Of a DNA stretch of 64,000 nt, positions 36,001 through 48,125 are shown piece by piece. How positions within the stretch are numbered: position 1 is the first letter of the stretch; each line of letters starts with the position of its first letter. Below the pieces are notes generated by a model that saw nothing but the letters and a program-made list of their open reading frames with translations, made no database searches and was not told the origin of the DNA. The stretch is from Fasciolopsis buskii (taxonomy: Eukaryota; Platyhelminthes; Trematoda; Plagiorchiida; Fasciolidae): contig LUCM01003804.1 in assembly GCA_008360955.1 (NCBI GenBank), positions 186,001 through 250,000 of the forward strand, in the 5' to 3' direction. A program made the translations under genes and the position numbers.

Positions 36001-38811
36001 TTTAAGTCAGCAATCCATCACTTCGATCATTCGTTCTGTATATCGTGGTGACGTGAACGGTCACACCAACGGTGCTAGTCGCCCGAAAAACAATCGTAGA
36101 TGAGCTAAAACTCTGTCTGCTGATGAACAACTGTCTGTTTTCTCTCCTGTTTAGTATCGTACGTGAATGATTAAGTGCTGTCCATCAAGTATGCGTGCCA
36201 AGTAATATCTTATTCCATCAATATCACCATACATATGTACTCCGATATCCATGTTGAAACCCAAAACTTATATCAATCACTCAGACCATGCACGGAAGGT
36301 GAGTTCATTTATGAACCACAACAATGATTTAGGCAGCCAGACTAGGTTGCCTCCGTGTATGCACTCTGGCCGGTTCGTTCGCCTTAACCAAGTAGCCGAG
36401 TGCACATATCACAGCATACTTTAAGAAAGGAGCTGAGTGACTATGTTCAAAATGACAGAAGCCCATAGGGAGTCACGCTACTGTACAAGCAGCGAAAACG
36501 AGCTCGCATGGAATGGGCTGTTCTTCAGAGTGCATGACGTGGAATTATCATTAGAAGCCACAATTGCTGTCTTGTGAGTGAGGATTTCTGATGAGTCGTT
36601 TCAGGTTTTGACAATTAGGAGCAAACGACTAGCGATGTTCAGCCTAGTACATCTTTCCGGTCAAGTCTTGTCTCGGTTGGTCTTTTCCTAATCCAGTCGC
36701 GCTTTGACGGTAAAGGTTATTTCCACTAATTCTGTAACTTGTTCGTGCAAAACAGAGAAACTAAAATTTACTGGTTTCCGATTCTCAGCTACATATTCAT
36801 TTGGTCAAAATTTCTGGTCATTATCATAGGTGAACGAGGAATTAAACAATTACCCGCCACAACTGGAAAAATGGGAATGTTGTTTGCAATCAATGGAAAA
36901 ATCTCGACATAAGACATTCAAAAGAGTAGGAAAATAAAGAAATTTATAGAAATTCTTTGATCGAAATGCCCATTTAAAGAGTTGTGTTAAAATAAGTGAA
37001 ACAAAAGTTGGCCAAAGCGCTCCAATACTCCAGTAGGGGCAAGTGGAATGACCTTTTCACAATGCACAGCCGGGCGAGAGTGGCCCAAATGGCCTAACAC
37101 ATTCTGTGTTTTGGCATTTTTCAACAGACAAAACATGGGCTATTTGCCCATCCTTTTTGCCTACTAGTTATAATAACACGACGAACCATTTGGCAGCCCT
37201 TGCCGTTATTACTTTTCGTGAATGGACCAACTTCGCAATGTCATTTTAAAGTTTGCGCACTCTCTCCGCACATACACATACACATACAGACGCACACACA
37301 CATATAACAGAGTCTAACTCGGCAATAAACTAGGCGTACGATTATAAGTCAAACGTGTCTGTTGCGATATAGTCGACCAAAGGTTGTATTGCGTCGTATT
37401 GTACCACTACGGGCTACGAATTTGTGGATTCCTCTTCTGTCTCACTAATAAGGTCATATGTAGCATTTCGCTAGGAAAGCTAAGCCGGAAAGTTGTACTG
37501 TCCACCGACAACCGTGTATTGCTGAACTTTGGAAATAGTACGTAGACAAGATCCGATTACCCCAAGAATTCGTGTGAAACGAAAAGGGTTTCTCGATGAA
37601 ACGGGGGAAAAAATATTCATTGGTTTTGAGGATTGCCACTCTGTGTCGTGAAACAGTACTCGTGACCGGTGAATTCAACAACACAAACCACTTGATTGCC
37701 TTAAGGGTGTCACTGATCAACGGACTGTGTATAAATCTAGTAAATTTCTTCAAATTAAAGTGAACGTTATTGTACTGGCCGCTCATCAGCTATCTACTAC
37801 ACTTTTACCGGGTGAAACCACAAATTACTGTTCTTTTGAATCACTGCCCAATCCACTGGAACTGCGTGACAGATTTTAGTAATTCCTGTGGACTTCTACC
37901 ACGGAAATAATTTTTCAGTTTGGTGTTTCTGACTAGGAAAAAAAACAATGAAACGGGATACATTGGACATCTGTTCAGTTGCCTGGAACGGACTTAATTT
38001 CCTTTAATTCTTGCCTTTTTGACTTACTATCTGAGTGAAAAAAGGACTCCACGCATTTTCCCGAAAAGTTCACCATTTCCTTTTAGATAAAAAACATGTT
38101 GACAATTTATCAATAAAGATATTTGCCTTTGTGACCTAGCCATCAGACTGCGCCGTGCGGTTTGGTCGTCAATTGGAACTTCAACTGAATCTGGGTAGAA
38201 ATGCGACAGCTGTATTGAAATAAGAACTATATTTGAGTGTGTGCTAATTTCCTTATTGTTGAACATGTTATTATTATATTAGTAGTATTGCACGCTTCTC
38301 AATAAAGTTAACAGTTTTTGTCTAATCGGTGACAAAATAACGACGAGTGAGATATGCACCAAAAACACAAGAAGTAAGTCCTGAGCTGAATTTCGATGAA
38401 ATAAAGGTTGCTTTTTGACGACCAAGTAGTTTGTTAGCGATTGCCGATCCGGAGTAATTCGATGAACAGAATTGACCATTTGATACTAACGCGGTCGACA
38501 TGAAATTTCACTAATATTTGGTTCTGGAAATTTGATGAATGCTATTATCTAAGCACGGTTCATGCTTGATGGTAGATCCTTTTGGACGACACACTGAATG
38601 GGACTAGCCATATGTGGGCCGCTGTACCGGGACTGGGTACGCTTTCTGGTGACCAAATAAGGGCTGAATGATAGCGAATGATGGATAGATGGAATTACGA
38701 ACCGCAGAGGATGACGTGTTCTGTAACTTGTAAACGTGCAAGTAAAACGCTAAAGGTCTGTAAACATCAGGGCCGAATGACAAAAAATCGATGCGCCATG
38801 TATTGGTTTTC
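30016..38811. other. Gene-free stretch with scattered tRNA-like and repeat fragments
   Basis: No recognisable coding sequence. Weak elements are a diverged head of the second SINE family (31165-31235, plus), a B-box-like GTTTCGATTCCCACCC with an upstream TTAGCTGGCAAAGAGC on the minus strand (33335-33400), a short dispersed-repeat match (34445-34500, minus), a tRNA-like stretch (35400-35475) and a CA-rich patch (37267-37302). Confidence 0.35.
31165..31235 (+). other. Diverged tRNA-like head, second SINE family
   Basis: GGTGGTCCAGTGAACTAGAA followed by CATGGTTGAATCTTAG has the A-box/B-box layout and spacing of the candidate SINE at 10128. Similarity beyond the head is weak. Confidence 0.3.
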
Positions 38812-38976
38812 ATTGTGAATGATATAATGTTAATAACACAGCGTTGTTAGTAAATGTAATACGCGAACGTTTCGATTGTAAAACTTGCCTTGTGAAAGAC
38901 TACCCACCGTAGCCGAAACGTTGGCGCAATACACCTACCGACAACGCTGTGTTATTAACATTATATCATTCACAAT
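38812..38976. repeat. 165-bp foldback (63-bp inverted arms)
   Basis: Arms 38812-38874 and 38914-38976 are equal in length with no indels. The outer 36 bases are perfect reverse complements (starting ATTGTGAATGATATAATG), while the inner 27 carry seven mismatches. The 39-base spacer plus inner right arm contains CTTGTGA, then ACTAC/GTAG, then CCGAAACG. That layout resembles a degenerate hammerhead ribozyme core, but the conserved CUGAUGA is not intact. No coding capacity. It could be a miniature foldback transposon, a palindromised terminal repeat of a Penelope-like element, or a recent hairpin gene-conversion product. Confidence 0.85.
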
Positions 38977-41424
38977 AAAAATGCTACAGGTTTTGAAATT
39001 ACTGGCGAGACATGAAAATGCCAGTATCAAGTATACTATCGCAAATTGCACGTTTATTTCATTCCGAGTGTCGGTGAAACGAAACCCTATTAGCGTTGAT
39101 ATTAATGTCTACTTATAATGACGGGACTGGGCTGAAAAATGATTGGATCGGATGGGAGAAGCTTTAGAAATGCGAATGGTTTCCGGAAGATTCATCAAAA
39201 TCCATGCATCGGCTGGACGTGGGCCGAGCCCACGCAGCCACAACGGCGCAGGCTGAATGGAATGGAAAATGACCCAATAGCTGAGTTAGTTTGTGTAAGA
39301 CCATGTAGGTAAGCAGCGCCCTAAAGAATACGATCATCGTCTCTCGAAAAACACCTGAAAATGTTTTCCCCGAATTACAGATATTGAATTCTACCCCATG
39401 AATAGTCATCCACTTAAATAATTAGTATGGGCGAACCATTTGATCCACTTTTTTTCAAAAACTGTTGCTTTTCCCGCCGTGTAATCGGTACTTTAGATCA
39501 TTCAACATAAAACATCGAACGCAAAAATGGGAAGTCTGATTGGCAAGGTGGCTATTGAAATATTCTGCTCCAAAGCTCTACATCAGAGGGGAGCGGTCTC
39601 AGTGATGCACGCAACCAGGGGTAGACTTACCGCACATTTATCCGGTGTTTTGATGTGCAACAGTTTGCCGGCAGGCAGAATATTGGAAGCAAATTTGTGT
39701 ACCGTGCTGCTACTATTTTGACAATCGATGTGCTCTAGGGCCAAAAAGCGCACTCCACAAATTCAAACTCATTAATGAGAATCGTGCTAGAAACAAATCA
39801 AGGATGAGGACAGTCGTTATGGCCGAAGGCAAACCCCAACTCATTGACAAAGAGCTGGTGGTGTTTTCAAATAGCATTTCAACATTTGGCGTGTCTGACG
39901 CATCCTGACAGGGGCAAACCCGCTACATTCTTTTTTACACCGTGGCCCCACAGTTATGCCATCCTATCAAAAAGCGTGCATACGTGCCTAATCCACAAAG
40001 TATATGTGAAACGAAATAAAGTTGCGGAGAAGCAAGAAGACATGCGAGTAGCAAGACCAAACTGTTTTGCTTACGTCACTGATATCTGAGGATAAACTGT
40101 GGCGTCGGTAGATACATATCAACCGCTCGAAATTACTGATCATGCGATATTAACGCTCAACTCGCCAAAAAACCCCAAGGTAACATGTTAAATTTGTTCT
40201 ATCCAAATATGCATCAACAAACCGTTAGGTGCGTTCACAAACATGGAAAGCTGTGAACAGCTTCTTTGGGAACATAGGTGGGAGCTCCCTGTGTGTTTGC
40301 GTGTGTAATTGTGTGGACACAGTCACCGGACAGTACGACTGGTCATTCTCTATAAATGTCCTCCAGCACCCTATATTCACGGTGTCTTCCTACCGTCAGA
40401 TTGTTTATGATTCCTTGCTGTCTATTGGGACAAACTTGTTCTACTCATTTTGGCTGCGTTAATTAGTCGATTGATCCGAACAATTCTACAATTACCCGAT
40501 TGTTCATAGTGACTATCTCTATTAGGACGATTCAGACTAAACAGTCTTGGTGACCAACTGTCCCAATTTCTATCGGTTCGGCTTCAATCATATTAGATCG
40601 TACATAACCTGTTGGATTGTTTCTGTTGTCATGCTGTTGATATCGCGAATTATAGACGTGAAGGGCGCTGGTTCGAGCACTTGAAATATTTTTTTTGAAT
40701 TTTACATTAAGCAGTCTTCCAATATCGGCAGCTCCTATGGAATGTCATACATTCATTCTACGAAAAATGGAGAATGGCTTGGAAACTATGAATAATAATA
40801 ATATTATTATTATTATTTTATCACAGTGATCATCATTGTTGGCAATATCATTGCCTCCCGGTCCTAACCGATCGTTCTTGGACGATACGGACAGCCCAGG
40901 CCAATTTGAGTGTGACACAGCCCGCAGGTGGATGATCCGTACAATGGAAGTTCACGCGATAAATCGCATCAGGTGAGACTGACAATAAAGACTATTCAAC
41001 TAGAAACACAACCTCGGACAAAACAGGGAAAATTACACTGCAGCTGAATTCTAGTGTTGTGCATCATTTCCAAGATTGCTATCATACAAGAACCAGTGGC
41101 AACGTGAAGTCAGTCATGGGTAACTTGCTGTGTCTTTCGTACCCGGTTCAAGTCTCTTTTTGGTCTACATGGAACACTAGTGAAAAAAGGAAACGGTTGG
41201 TGGATGCGGTAGCCGTCAGCATAGTTGGCAACAACAAAACTGACAGTGATGTAATCCAATTGCAGTAGCATCAGTCTGAGCGTAGTGTTTAGACTTGAAG
41301 TCAGTATATAGAATTCGACCAGTCACATCTAAGAACGGATACGAACTGGCTCCGATCTAAACTACACAAGCGATGACACTATATGAGAAACACGCTTGAG
41401 GGTTTTAATTATAGCTCATGCGCT
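38977..41424. other. Gene-free stretch
   Basis: Short frames only. A perfect (AAT)4(ATT)4 palindrome at 40791-40814 is followed by several small hairpins up to about 40895 (for example GGCAAT-ATC-ATTGCC). No gene recognised. Confidence 0.4.
40791..40814. repeat. 24-bp perfect AAT/ATT palindrome
   Basis: Four AAT units run directly into ATT units, making a self-complementary microsatellite. Confidence 0.9.
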
Positions 41425-41640
41425 TACATTACAAAACTGGAGATAATCCTGATTAGTGGGATACATTCAGTCCAATCGTGTTCAAGGAAAGTTTGGATTT
41501 CACGGGCGCCTATCGCCACGGTTTTCATTTACTGGTTGTCTGTGCAGCCAAGAGCGAACATGTACCGGGACGTATCACGTGACTTGCACTTGGACTCATC
41601 AGACGGGATGACGCGAAGCTATAAAAATACCTCTCGGCAA
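41425..41640 (+). repeat. Dispersed repeat, copy 5
   Basis: Landmarks shared with the other copies are ATAATCCTGATTAGTGGGA, ACTGGTTGTCTGTGCAGCC, CCGGGACGTATCACGTGAC and TTGCACTTGGACTCATCAG. It covers the right half of the family. The left part is missing or unrecognisable. Confidence 0.5.
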
Positions 41641-43231
41641 CCCAATACATAGAAGAAAGAAGTTCTTCGATGGACCGGTCTGCAACAAAAGTACAATGAT
41701 CGGGATATTCTACTGTCTGTTGATAACTGACATTGCGCAATTAGCCGCCCGTTTACCGATTGCATTTATTATCCACGGACCGTGATGAAATCCCTCCTGA
41801 CAAAGTATAAAGGCCGTGAAAAATTATCTTAAGGAACAGCGAATTCAGTTCACCCCAAGGAAGATAACTGCTGCTCCGTTAAATAACGTCCTTTATTTGC
41901 GTAGGGACTTCATTAAAGTTTAGGTTGATATCTTGAGATTATACAACAAACAGATATGCACGCCTGCGTCTACATCATAATCTCCATATTGTTCTCAGAC
42001 AAACAAATTACGGGGTTCATACATACAATTAACTTTTACGAGTTACCAGTTTGTGCAATTCAGACGCGGAATCCAGAAAATACCATTGTTCCTAGGTTTG
42101 AGAAGACTGATTTGCACAAAAGCTGAACGAGTTGACCACTTGATACGATAAACCCATAAAGGAACTGATTGGGCAAAGTTACCTGGGATCGGTGCTATTT
42201 TGATCCTCGCATTTTTTCCCCTTAGTGTTACGGCAAAGTATGTTATTTCAAAAGAGAGGCCGCAATCGACTTGAAGCCGGAAAAGAATTAATCTGACTGG
42301 CTACCCGGGGGGAGTGTGTTGAATCCTAGACCGTCCAGATTCAACACCACCGTGTTGGCCGATCACCCGGTATCAGTCCGCTTTTATTAGGGGTACTGTG
42401 TAGGCTTTATGGCAAGGGGTTTTAGGAACGACCCCAGGCACACACACGGCGGATTAGTAACTGGGACCCTAAAGATCTTATGCGGAGTAAACATCGAATA
42501 GCACTTCGATTAAATGCCCCAGGACAGTGGTCGGTCTCTCGGACCGACATACGGGGATTCGCATACTGCATCCACGTTTCTTACCTCTGTGAATGTTGGA
42601 GGCAGCATAGAAATTTAGTATTATGACTAACAATGAAATCCCATTTTTCTCCAAACCGATACGCCAGTTTATTCCAACCTCCTTGGTCCAGATTCAGTAA
42701 AGAGTAACAGATAAACCATCTTGCATCGAATTATCACACAAACCAGTCAGAAAGACCGGGCCAAAATAGATCTGATGAGTTGGCTGCAATCAAGTTCAGT
42801 TATGAGTGCTTTTCTTGTGATTATTCACTGGAAACATTCTCTATTCCTGATCAATCAGTGAGTGAGAAGAACCGAGAGGAACAGTCTGATCAGTCAAGCA
42901 GGCAATAGAAGTTGAAAAAGCTACAAAGGATAAATTCACCCAAAATATTTTTGTTCGTGCCACAAATGAATTAGTACTTATCTTCCGTGATAAACGAGTA
43001 TGAAAAAGGCTCCTATATGAAAAAAGCCGATCGGCGATCGATGTCACATGGACGGTGCACTTTCCGGAATGAACGTAGCCATCTTTTCCCTTGTTATCGC
43101 CATAGCTATCAATCATCGAAGTGCAGATTCGAAAACCCCGCTGAGTTAAGCTAAATACGGACATTCAAATTTGTTGCGTCCATTGTCGTGGATCACGTGA
43201 TCGACAACAAGAAGCATGAAATCTGGTCACA
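41641..43231. other. Gene-free stretch with a hairpin-bearing, GC-richer patch
   Basis: Between 42300 and 42620 base composition shifts to higher GC. Two clean hairpins occur: a 10-bp stem with 12-base loop at 42316-42347, and a 7-bp stem (GTCGGTC/GACCGAC) at 42530-42548. No coding frame or RNA family recognised. A minus-strand frame of 107 codons at 42841-43164 is unrecognised. Confidence 0.4.
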
Positions 43232-43421
43232 TCTTTTTTATCGTTTATCTTTTCCTTTCTCTGTGAATGAAACAACAATGTACATCGATTTTCAGGAAGG
43301 GGGCCGCGGCCAGCAGAGGGCTGCCAAGTGCGTAAGTTGACCGGCGGTGGGAGGATTCGAACCCGCGACCTTTACGTCCAAACGCCACTACTCAAGTCAT
43401 TTGACCACCGCCGGCCATGCA
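43232..43421 (-). mobile_element. tRNA-derived SINE, family A, copy 3 (best preserved)
   Basis: The minus-strand copy starts near 43421 with GGCCGGCGGTGGTCAAATGA (A box), then CGCGGGTTCGAATCCTCCCA (B box). The shared body GGCAGCCCTCTGCTGGCC follows, then CTTCCTGAAAATCGATGTAC and a tail with TTGTTGTTTCATTC. The T-arm-like palindrome around the B box is intact, which suggests the youngest of the five copies. No protein is encoded. Confidence 0.85.
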
Positions 43422-44765
43422 AAGCAATTGATACCTGTGTTCTCCAATTGTAATCTTAATCCTTTGTCACTTTCGAAATTGTAAGGCCAAGATCATGCCA
43501 GTTTCCAATACCAGGTAGACATACAACAAACGTCAAAAAGCGAGTCTTTCGCACGTGGAGTTGTGAACATCTCTGACAGTAATGCCAAAACAATTATATT
43601 TCAATCGGTAGACGCTTGTTACTCCATTTTCTGTGGTACTGAATATCCTGATTTCCCAAAATTTTCGTATAAACTAGGATGGCAACGGCAGGGACAGAGA
43701 GGCTGCGTGGGGATACCAAAAGTACAAGGCCACTTTGCTTTGGTGTAATGTGTCATGCAAAGGCGAAGCCCGAATACACAGAGAGGAACTGGACTGACGT
43801 TCAAACGGCTCTGACGACAATTGAATAACACGTGAGCTTGGAACTAGATCGTCTGCAAGCCCGAGGACAAGTATGGAATCAGCCAGCCCCTCTGGTCCGC
43901 GGATCGACTGAGAGTGGTCTGGTGTTGTGACAGGCTCCGAGGCGAGCATGGATCCGCATGTAAACCATCAATTTGGCTGTCCAGAGCCCATTTGACCGTT
44001 CTCGGTTAACTTAGTGGGATGGGATTGAATTGGGGTCGACACGGCCGATCGAAGTCACTAGATTTAGCGAGCCCGATAAGCAGATTATGAAACAAAGAGA
44101 ATGCACCGTAGATCTGAGATCAACACGAAATCAGTTGCATCTCTGAAGTTAATTGGGTATTTTAGTGAAATTCCGTAAGTTCGTTATAACATAATTGTGC
44201 TCCGAAAACCAGTTTGTGTTTGCGTTTGATCTGTAACCATTTGCCGATCCGTGAAACCAAATAAATCAAGTGGCTTAATGAATCAGGTTATCCTACTGGG
44301 CGGTTGGAGAAGTATTGATCAGTTGTCGATCAAATAACAGGCTACTCATCGTTCACCATTACCATTTCGGCTCTTTGTAAGAATGTGACGCGTTTAAAGT
44401 TATGGACCTAATGCTCAATCCCCGCTGCAATCGACTGAGGTAATTGGATGTCATGTGTAATATTGTTCCAAGTAGACGAATTAGTCAATAAATAAATTAC
44501 CAGTCCAATTTCCATTTTGATTATTTTAATAGTTTTTATTTTCTTCAAGGTCGACGTAGGACAAATCGTACGCGGATGAGAGCCAAATCAAAGTGGTTTT
44601 TCTTTAACTTCTTCCGCCAATTTTCATACCAAATTGGTGTTTTTTTTCAGTCCCTTTACGAATCTAGTTTCAGGCTGTCTAAATAACGATTACCCCTTTT
44701 GGTGCTTGTTTGATTGCTTCTGTTCGGTTCTGTTGACTGATCACGAGTAAATAGTGATTCAGGAA
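43422..44765. other. Gene-free stretch, partly GC-richer
   Basis: 43670-44080 is more GC-rich than its surroundings and is open on the minus strand for 91 codons (43674-43949), without a known motif. It may belong to an older repeat, but no second copy is visible in the window. Confidence 0.35.
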
Positions 44766-45180
44766 TAAATTTGCAAAATCGAATATCCCTTTTGCACAAT
44801 CTTCTCGACTAGGGCATGAGTTAGGCCAATCAAGGTTGGGGTACACGAAACGTACTGCATGCCCCAGATGCGAGAAGAATATGATTCTAATTAACGACAA
44901 CCACTTTGGTCTTAGACATCGGACCACATTGGGTCTGGCCTGCCGGAAACACCGACGACTTTCTCCAACCTCCATTTTCTCAGATTTGTGACTATCCATT
45001 AAGTCTTGGTAGAACAGTGAGTAATCAAATCGATGGGACTGGGTCTCTTTGGGAGAGTCAAACAAATACAAACAAACCGTGAATTAACTTTACATCAACA
45101 GCTGAATTTGTATAATTATTGCGCAATTCGCCGTCCCGTTGCTTGTCAATCTGGATGGATTAGAATTTCCGCATTCTACT
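44766..45180 (+). pseudogene. Possible Merlin/ISXO2-type transposase relic
   Basis: After a stop near 44763, a plus-strand frame of about 70 codons contains TACPRCEKNMILI (44854-44892), like the zinc-ribbon CPxCG-x-M-x-L of Merlin/IS1595-type transposases. About 37 codons later is SIFSD..LSIKS, comparable to the SFF-x-x-S-x-L-S segment. In a shifted frame, about 40 codons further on, comes RELTLHQQLNLYNYCAIRRP, comparable to the helix-turn-helix TVVDWYN-x-x-R-x-V. The order and spacing fit the family, but there are two stops and one frameshift. I cannot see the DDE core that should follow, so it is deleted or too decayed. The similarity is by eye and could be chance. Confidence 0.3.
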
Positions 45181-47924
45181 CAAAGAAAGCACTGACTGTC
45201 AAAACGTGGTTCTGCATTTTTCTAGCCCAACAAAAGTCGATATGAGGTAGCATTCACTTGTGATATCGAGTTATCATTTGAACGCTGTCTTGCATAGAAT
45301 TTATTCCAAAGCATTTTTACTAGTGAATGGAGTAGTAGTCTTGCTTATCCAAAAAGTATCGATGTATTGTCCCTTTACTCCCATGAGTTCACTTTTTATA
45401 ACATTGAAGAGGTGTTTAATAACAGGAAGCAGACCGGCTTTCCTGCTTTCTCCTAGACTTGAAGCAAACATGCTAGAACCAAGGGAGTAAAGCAAATCGA
45501 TTGACGAGGAGGCAGTGTACGTCGATATGGTAACGAATATTTCAACAAAGATTGAAAAACTCCACCGAGTTTTTCCGGGACCACGAGTGTCACTTGAGAA
45601 GATGGAGAAAAGGAAACGGGTTTCAGAATCCATCGACAAGCGTATGAAGTACCATCCAGTGAAAATATGCCGCAAGCGATCAAGGAATGCAAGTCACAAA
45701 TGCACTGTTGACCAGCTCGACAGAACCGCGTGTAGGAGAATTCAACACGATGGTCGCTTCGCGCCTGCTAGAACAAAAGTCCGGAAAGGTATGAAAATAG
45801 TTCACCATCAAAACTTTCGTTTTGTTTACCTCAGTGATAACGGTGGCAAAGTGTAACTTTCGAGTAAGTTAATGTTAGTGAACCCAAAGAACCCGCTGAA
45901 ATTGCCGCGTAGTTGAATCTGTCATGTGATTGGCTGGACTATCAACGCGTCTGGATCAACCAAGTGAACGTACCTGCTTGTTTACATCTGTACCGGTATA
46001 ATGGCACCGATATGAACCCTAGCAGTCTAAGACTGCGAGCTGTTTAACACCTGATCTATTTGAACACGTGGAACCTCTAATGGCTCCATTGTAAATTTTA
46101 TCAGGCTTGCCAACTAGTAAACAAAGTATCTATGGTCTGGTCACCGGGCCACACACAGTAGGAGCGAAAGTTTCTAGGTCAGAGAGAGTCTAATATACTC
46201 AATATTGTTAATTGTTAATTATTGTTAATTGTTAATTATTGTTAATTGTTAATCATCCAATACAATTTTCGAGTGTTCACTTGTAGTTCAAGCCAAATTT
46301 CAACCGTTTGTATTGATACTTCTCCCATCCCCGCGGGCAACGCTGTGCCGTGAATAAAGCCTAGTTTGTGGTTTTGGACAAAGGTTAAATTCATCTGTGT
46401 GCACAGGTCGTACTCGCTGCGGACGATCTTCGTGAATGGGTAAGAGAACAAATCACTCCATACATTTTGTTTTGTTTTTTTTTTTGATTTCAAGACTCAC
46501 AGTTTCTGCACCGTCGCTCCTAATGTGATTTTTTCGTCCAAAATTGTGGCCAATTGATAAGTCTTTCGCTTATTCATTCGCTTATTCATTTCTCCAATGG
46601 CTAACAATTCACAACAGCTGAATTCTTCTCAATTGTTGGTTTGCACAAGTGTTTAAACGCTTGCTTGTTTCAGTGCCTAAGTATGATGACTATCTCAATA
46701 CAGTTGATAAGATCATGTGACCTTTGGAAGTATTCAACTTTAATAAATCTGCGTCGATAATTTTGCAATCTTTGAAGCGGATTATCGTATGTGGTGTTGA
46801 TATCGTTATCTGATGATCAGTCCAAAAAAGGCTTGATAGATTTGTTTTTTACCTGAGATCGCCCGTTTTTCTGGGTTATTGGCACCCAATTCGGACATCG
46901 TCCAAGAGAGTAAGCACAATGAAAGAGCAGCGCGTCAAGTGTTTCTTTTTAGTCTCCACCGGTCATTATCACAATGGGGGAAATCGGATTCGTTCAGATT
47001 TTGCTGCTTGCATTTTGTTTAGTATGACTGATTTCATTTGTTCTCACGTTTCAAATAAATGACTGGTCGATATCTATATGCGTTCGATTCACCTTCCGTT
47101 CAGAACCTAGATCTCATCTCCCCATCATTGTGAACCCTTGGCCGGACGTTAACCAGTGCTTCACACGGACAGCTTAACATCTCGCAGGGTGACTGAACAA
47201 GATGGAATAGAAACGACGGATATTTCACCAACTTTGAGAAATTTTCTCGACAAATGTGGCATTAAAGCTGGACTTTCTGCGGCCGTTCAGACTGCTTTTG
47301 GTCAGCGATCACACTCTGAAGTATTTTATTATTTTCCACTAGTGTGTCGGTAGAATTCATGATCTGCGATTTCAAATAAGTGCACTTTGTTGTTGGTATT
47401 TCTTTCTACGGTATCGAATGCTGTAATGTTTACGGAGTATTGCCAAAATTCCAGTCGGAATATTGATTAGAAATAGACAAGCAAGCGCACTGTTACATGA
47501 CAGCGAAGTTGTCCCTCATTAGGAAATTGTATTTAAGCTAAAAATTACTCCTCAATGAACGATTCATTTTTTCTCACTTTGACTATTGATCGACAATACA
47601 TTTTCCGTTAATCCCATGGTTCTGTTAACTCGTATTGATAAATTTTAGTTAATTTCGATCCAGACAGCTTTTTGTTTGGGATTTGGGCAAATAAATTCCA
47701 GGCTGTTTTTTCAGGTTCATTTTCACAACAACACACAAATTTTGAATCGGTTTTTCAAAAATCTTCCTTAAATGGACTAACAGCTCAGTGTTCACTATAG
47801 CTACTCAGCATTCGCCCACTTAAATGTATGAAGATTTCTCTTTAATTCGATTACACTTCCGTTTTCTTTTACTTGCCTTAACAATGAAACGATAGGTTAC
47901 GTTTTTCTAAAAACGAACATAAGG
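45181..47924. other. Gene-free stretch
   Basis: Open frames at 45515-45856 (plus, 113 codons, Lys/Arg-rich) and 45301-45675 (minus, 124 codons) overlap each other and match nothing known. A 17-base tandem lies at 46204-46253. Confidence 0.4.
46204..46253. repeat. 17-bp tandem repeat, three units
   Basis: The unit ATTGTTAATTGTTAATT occurs twice in full and a third time lacking its last base. Each unit is itself built from a TTGTTAA-type subrepeat. Confidence 0.95.
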
Positions 47925-48050
47925 CTAACTGTGGACTGACAAGAGGGAAGATGAGCGACGGTAGGAGGACCCGAATCCGTGAACTTGAGGTTGAAGCATG
48001 TTGACGCTGATTGACTGACCATCGTTTCCCATCTGCTAGTCCAAACAGCA
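47925..48050 (-). mobile_element. tRNA-derived SINE, family A, copy 4 (diverged)
   Basis: The minus strand carries ACGATGGTCAGTCAATC (A-box region) and CACGGATTCGGGTCCTCC (B box). A body with CTTGTCAGTCCAC aligns to the family position of TTGGCAGCCCTCTG. It is shorter and more mutated than the other copies and lacks a clear tail. Confidence 0.5.
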
Positions 48051-48125
48051 ACATGTGGTGTGGACAATAGGTCTACGCATGCAAACAATGTTTGGTAGAA
48101 ATATCAAGCTTACTAAAGGCATTAT

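Noticed and set aside
37140..37210. TTTGGCAGCCCTTGCCG as another SINE copy
   Set aside because: Only about 14 bases match the family body. No A or B box lies at the expected distance.
43674..43949. 91-codon minus-strand frame in a GC-richer patch as a retroelement piece
   Set aside because: No RT, integrase, protease or gag motif seen, and no second copy in the window.
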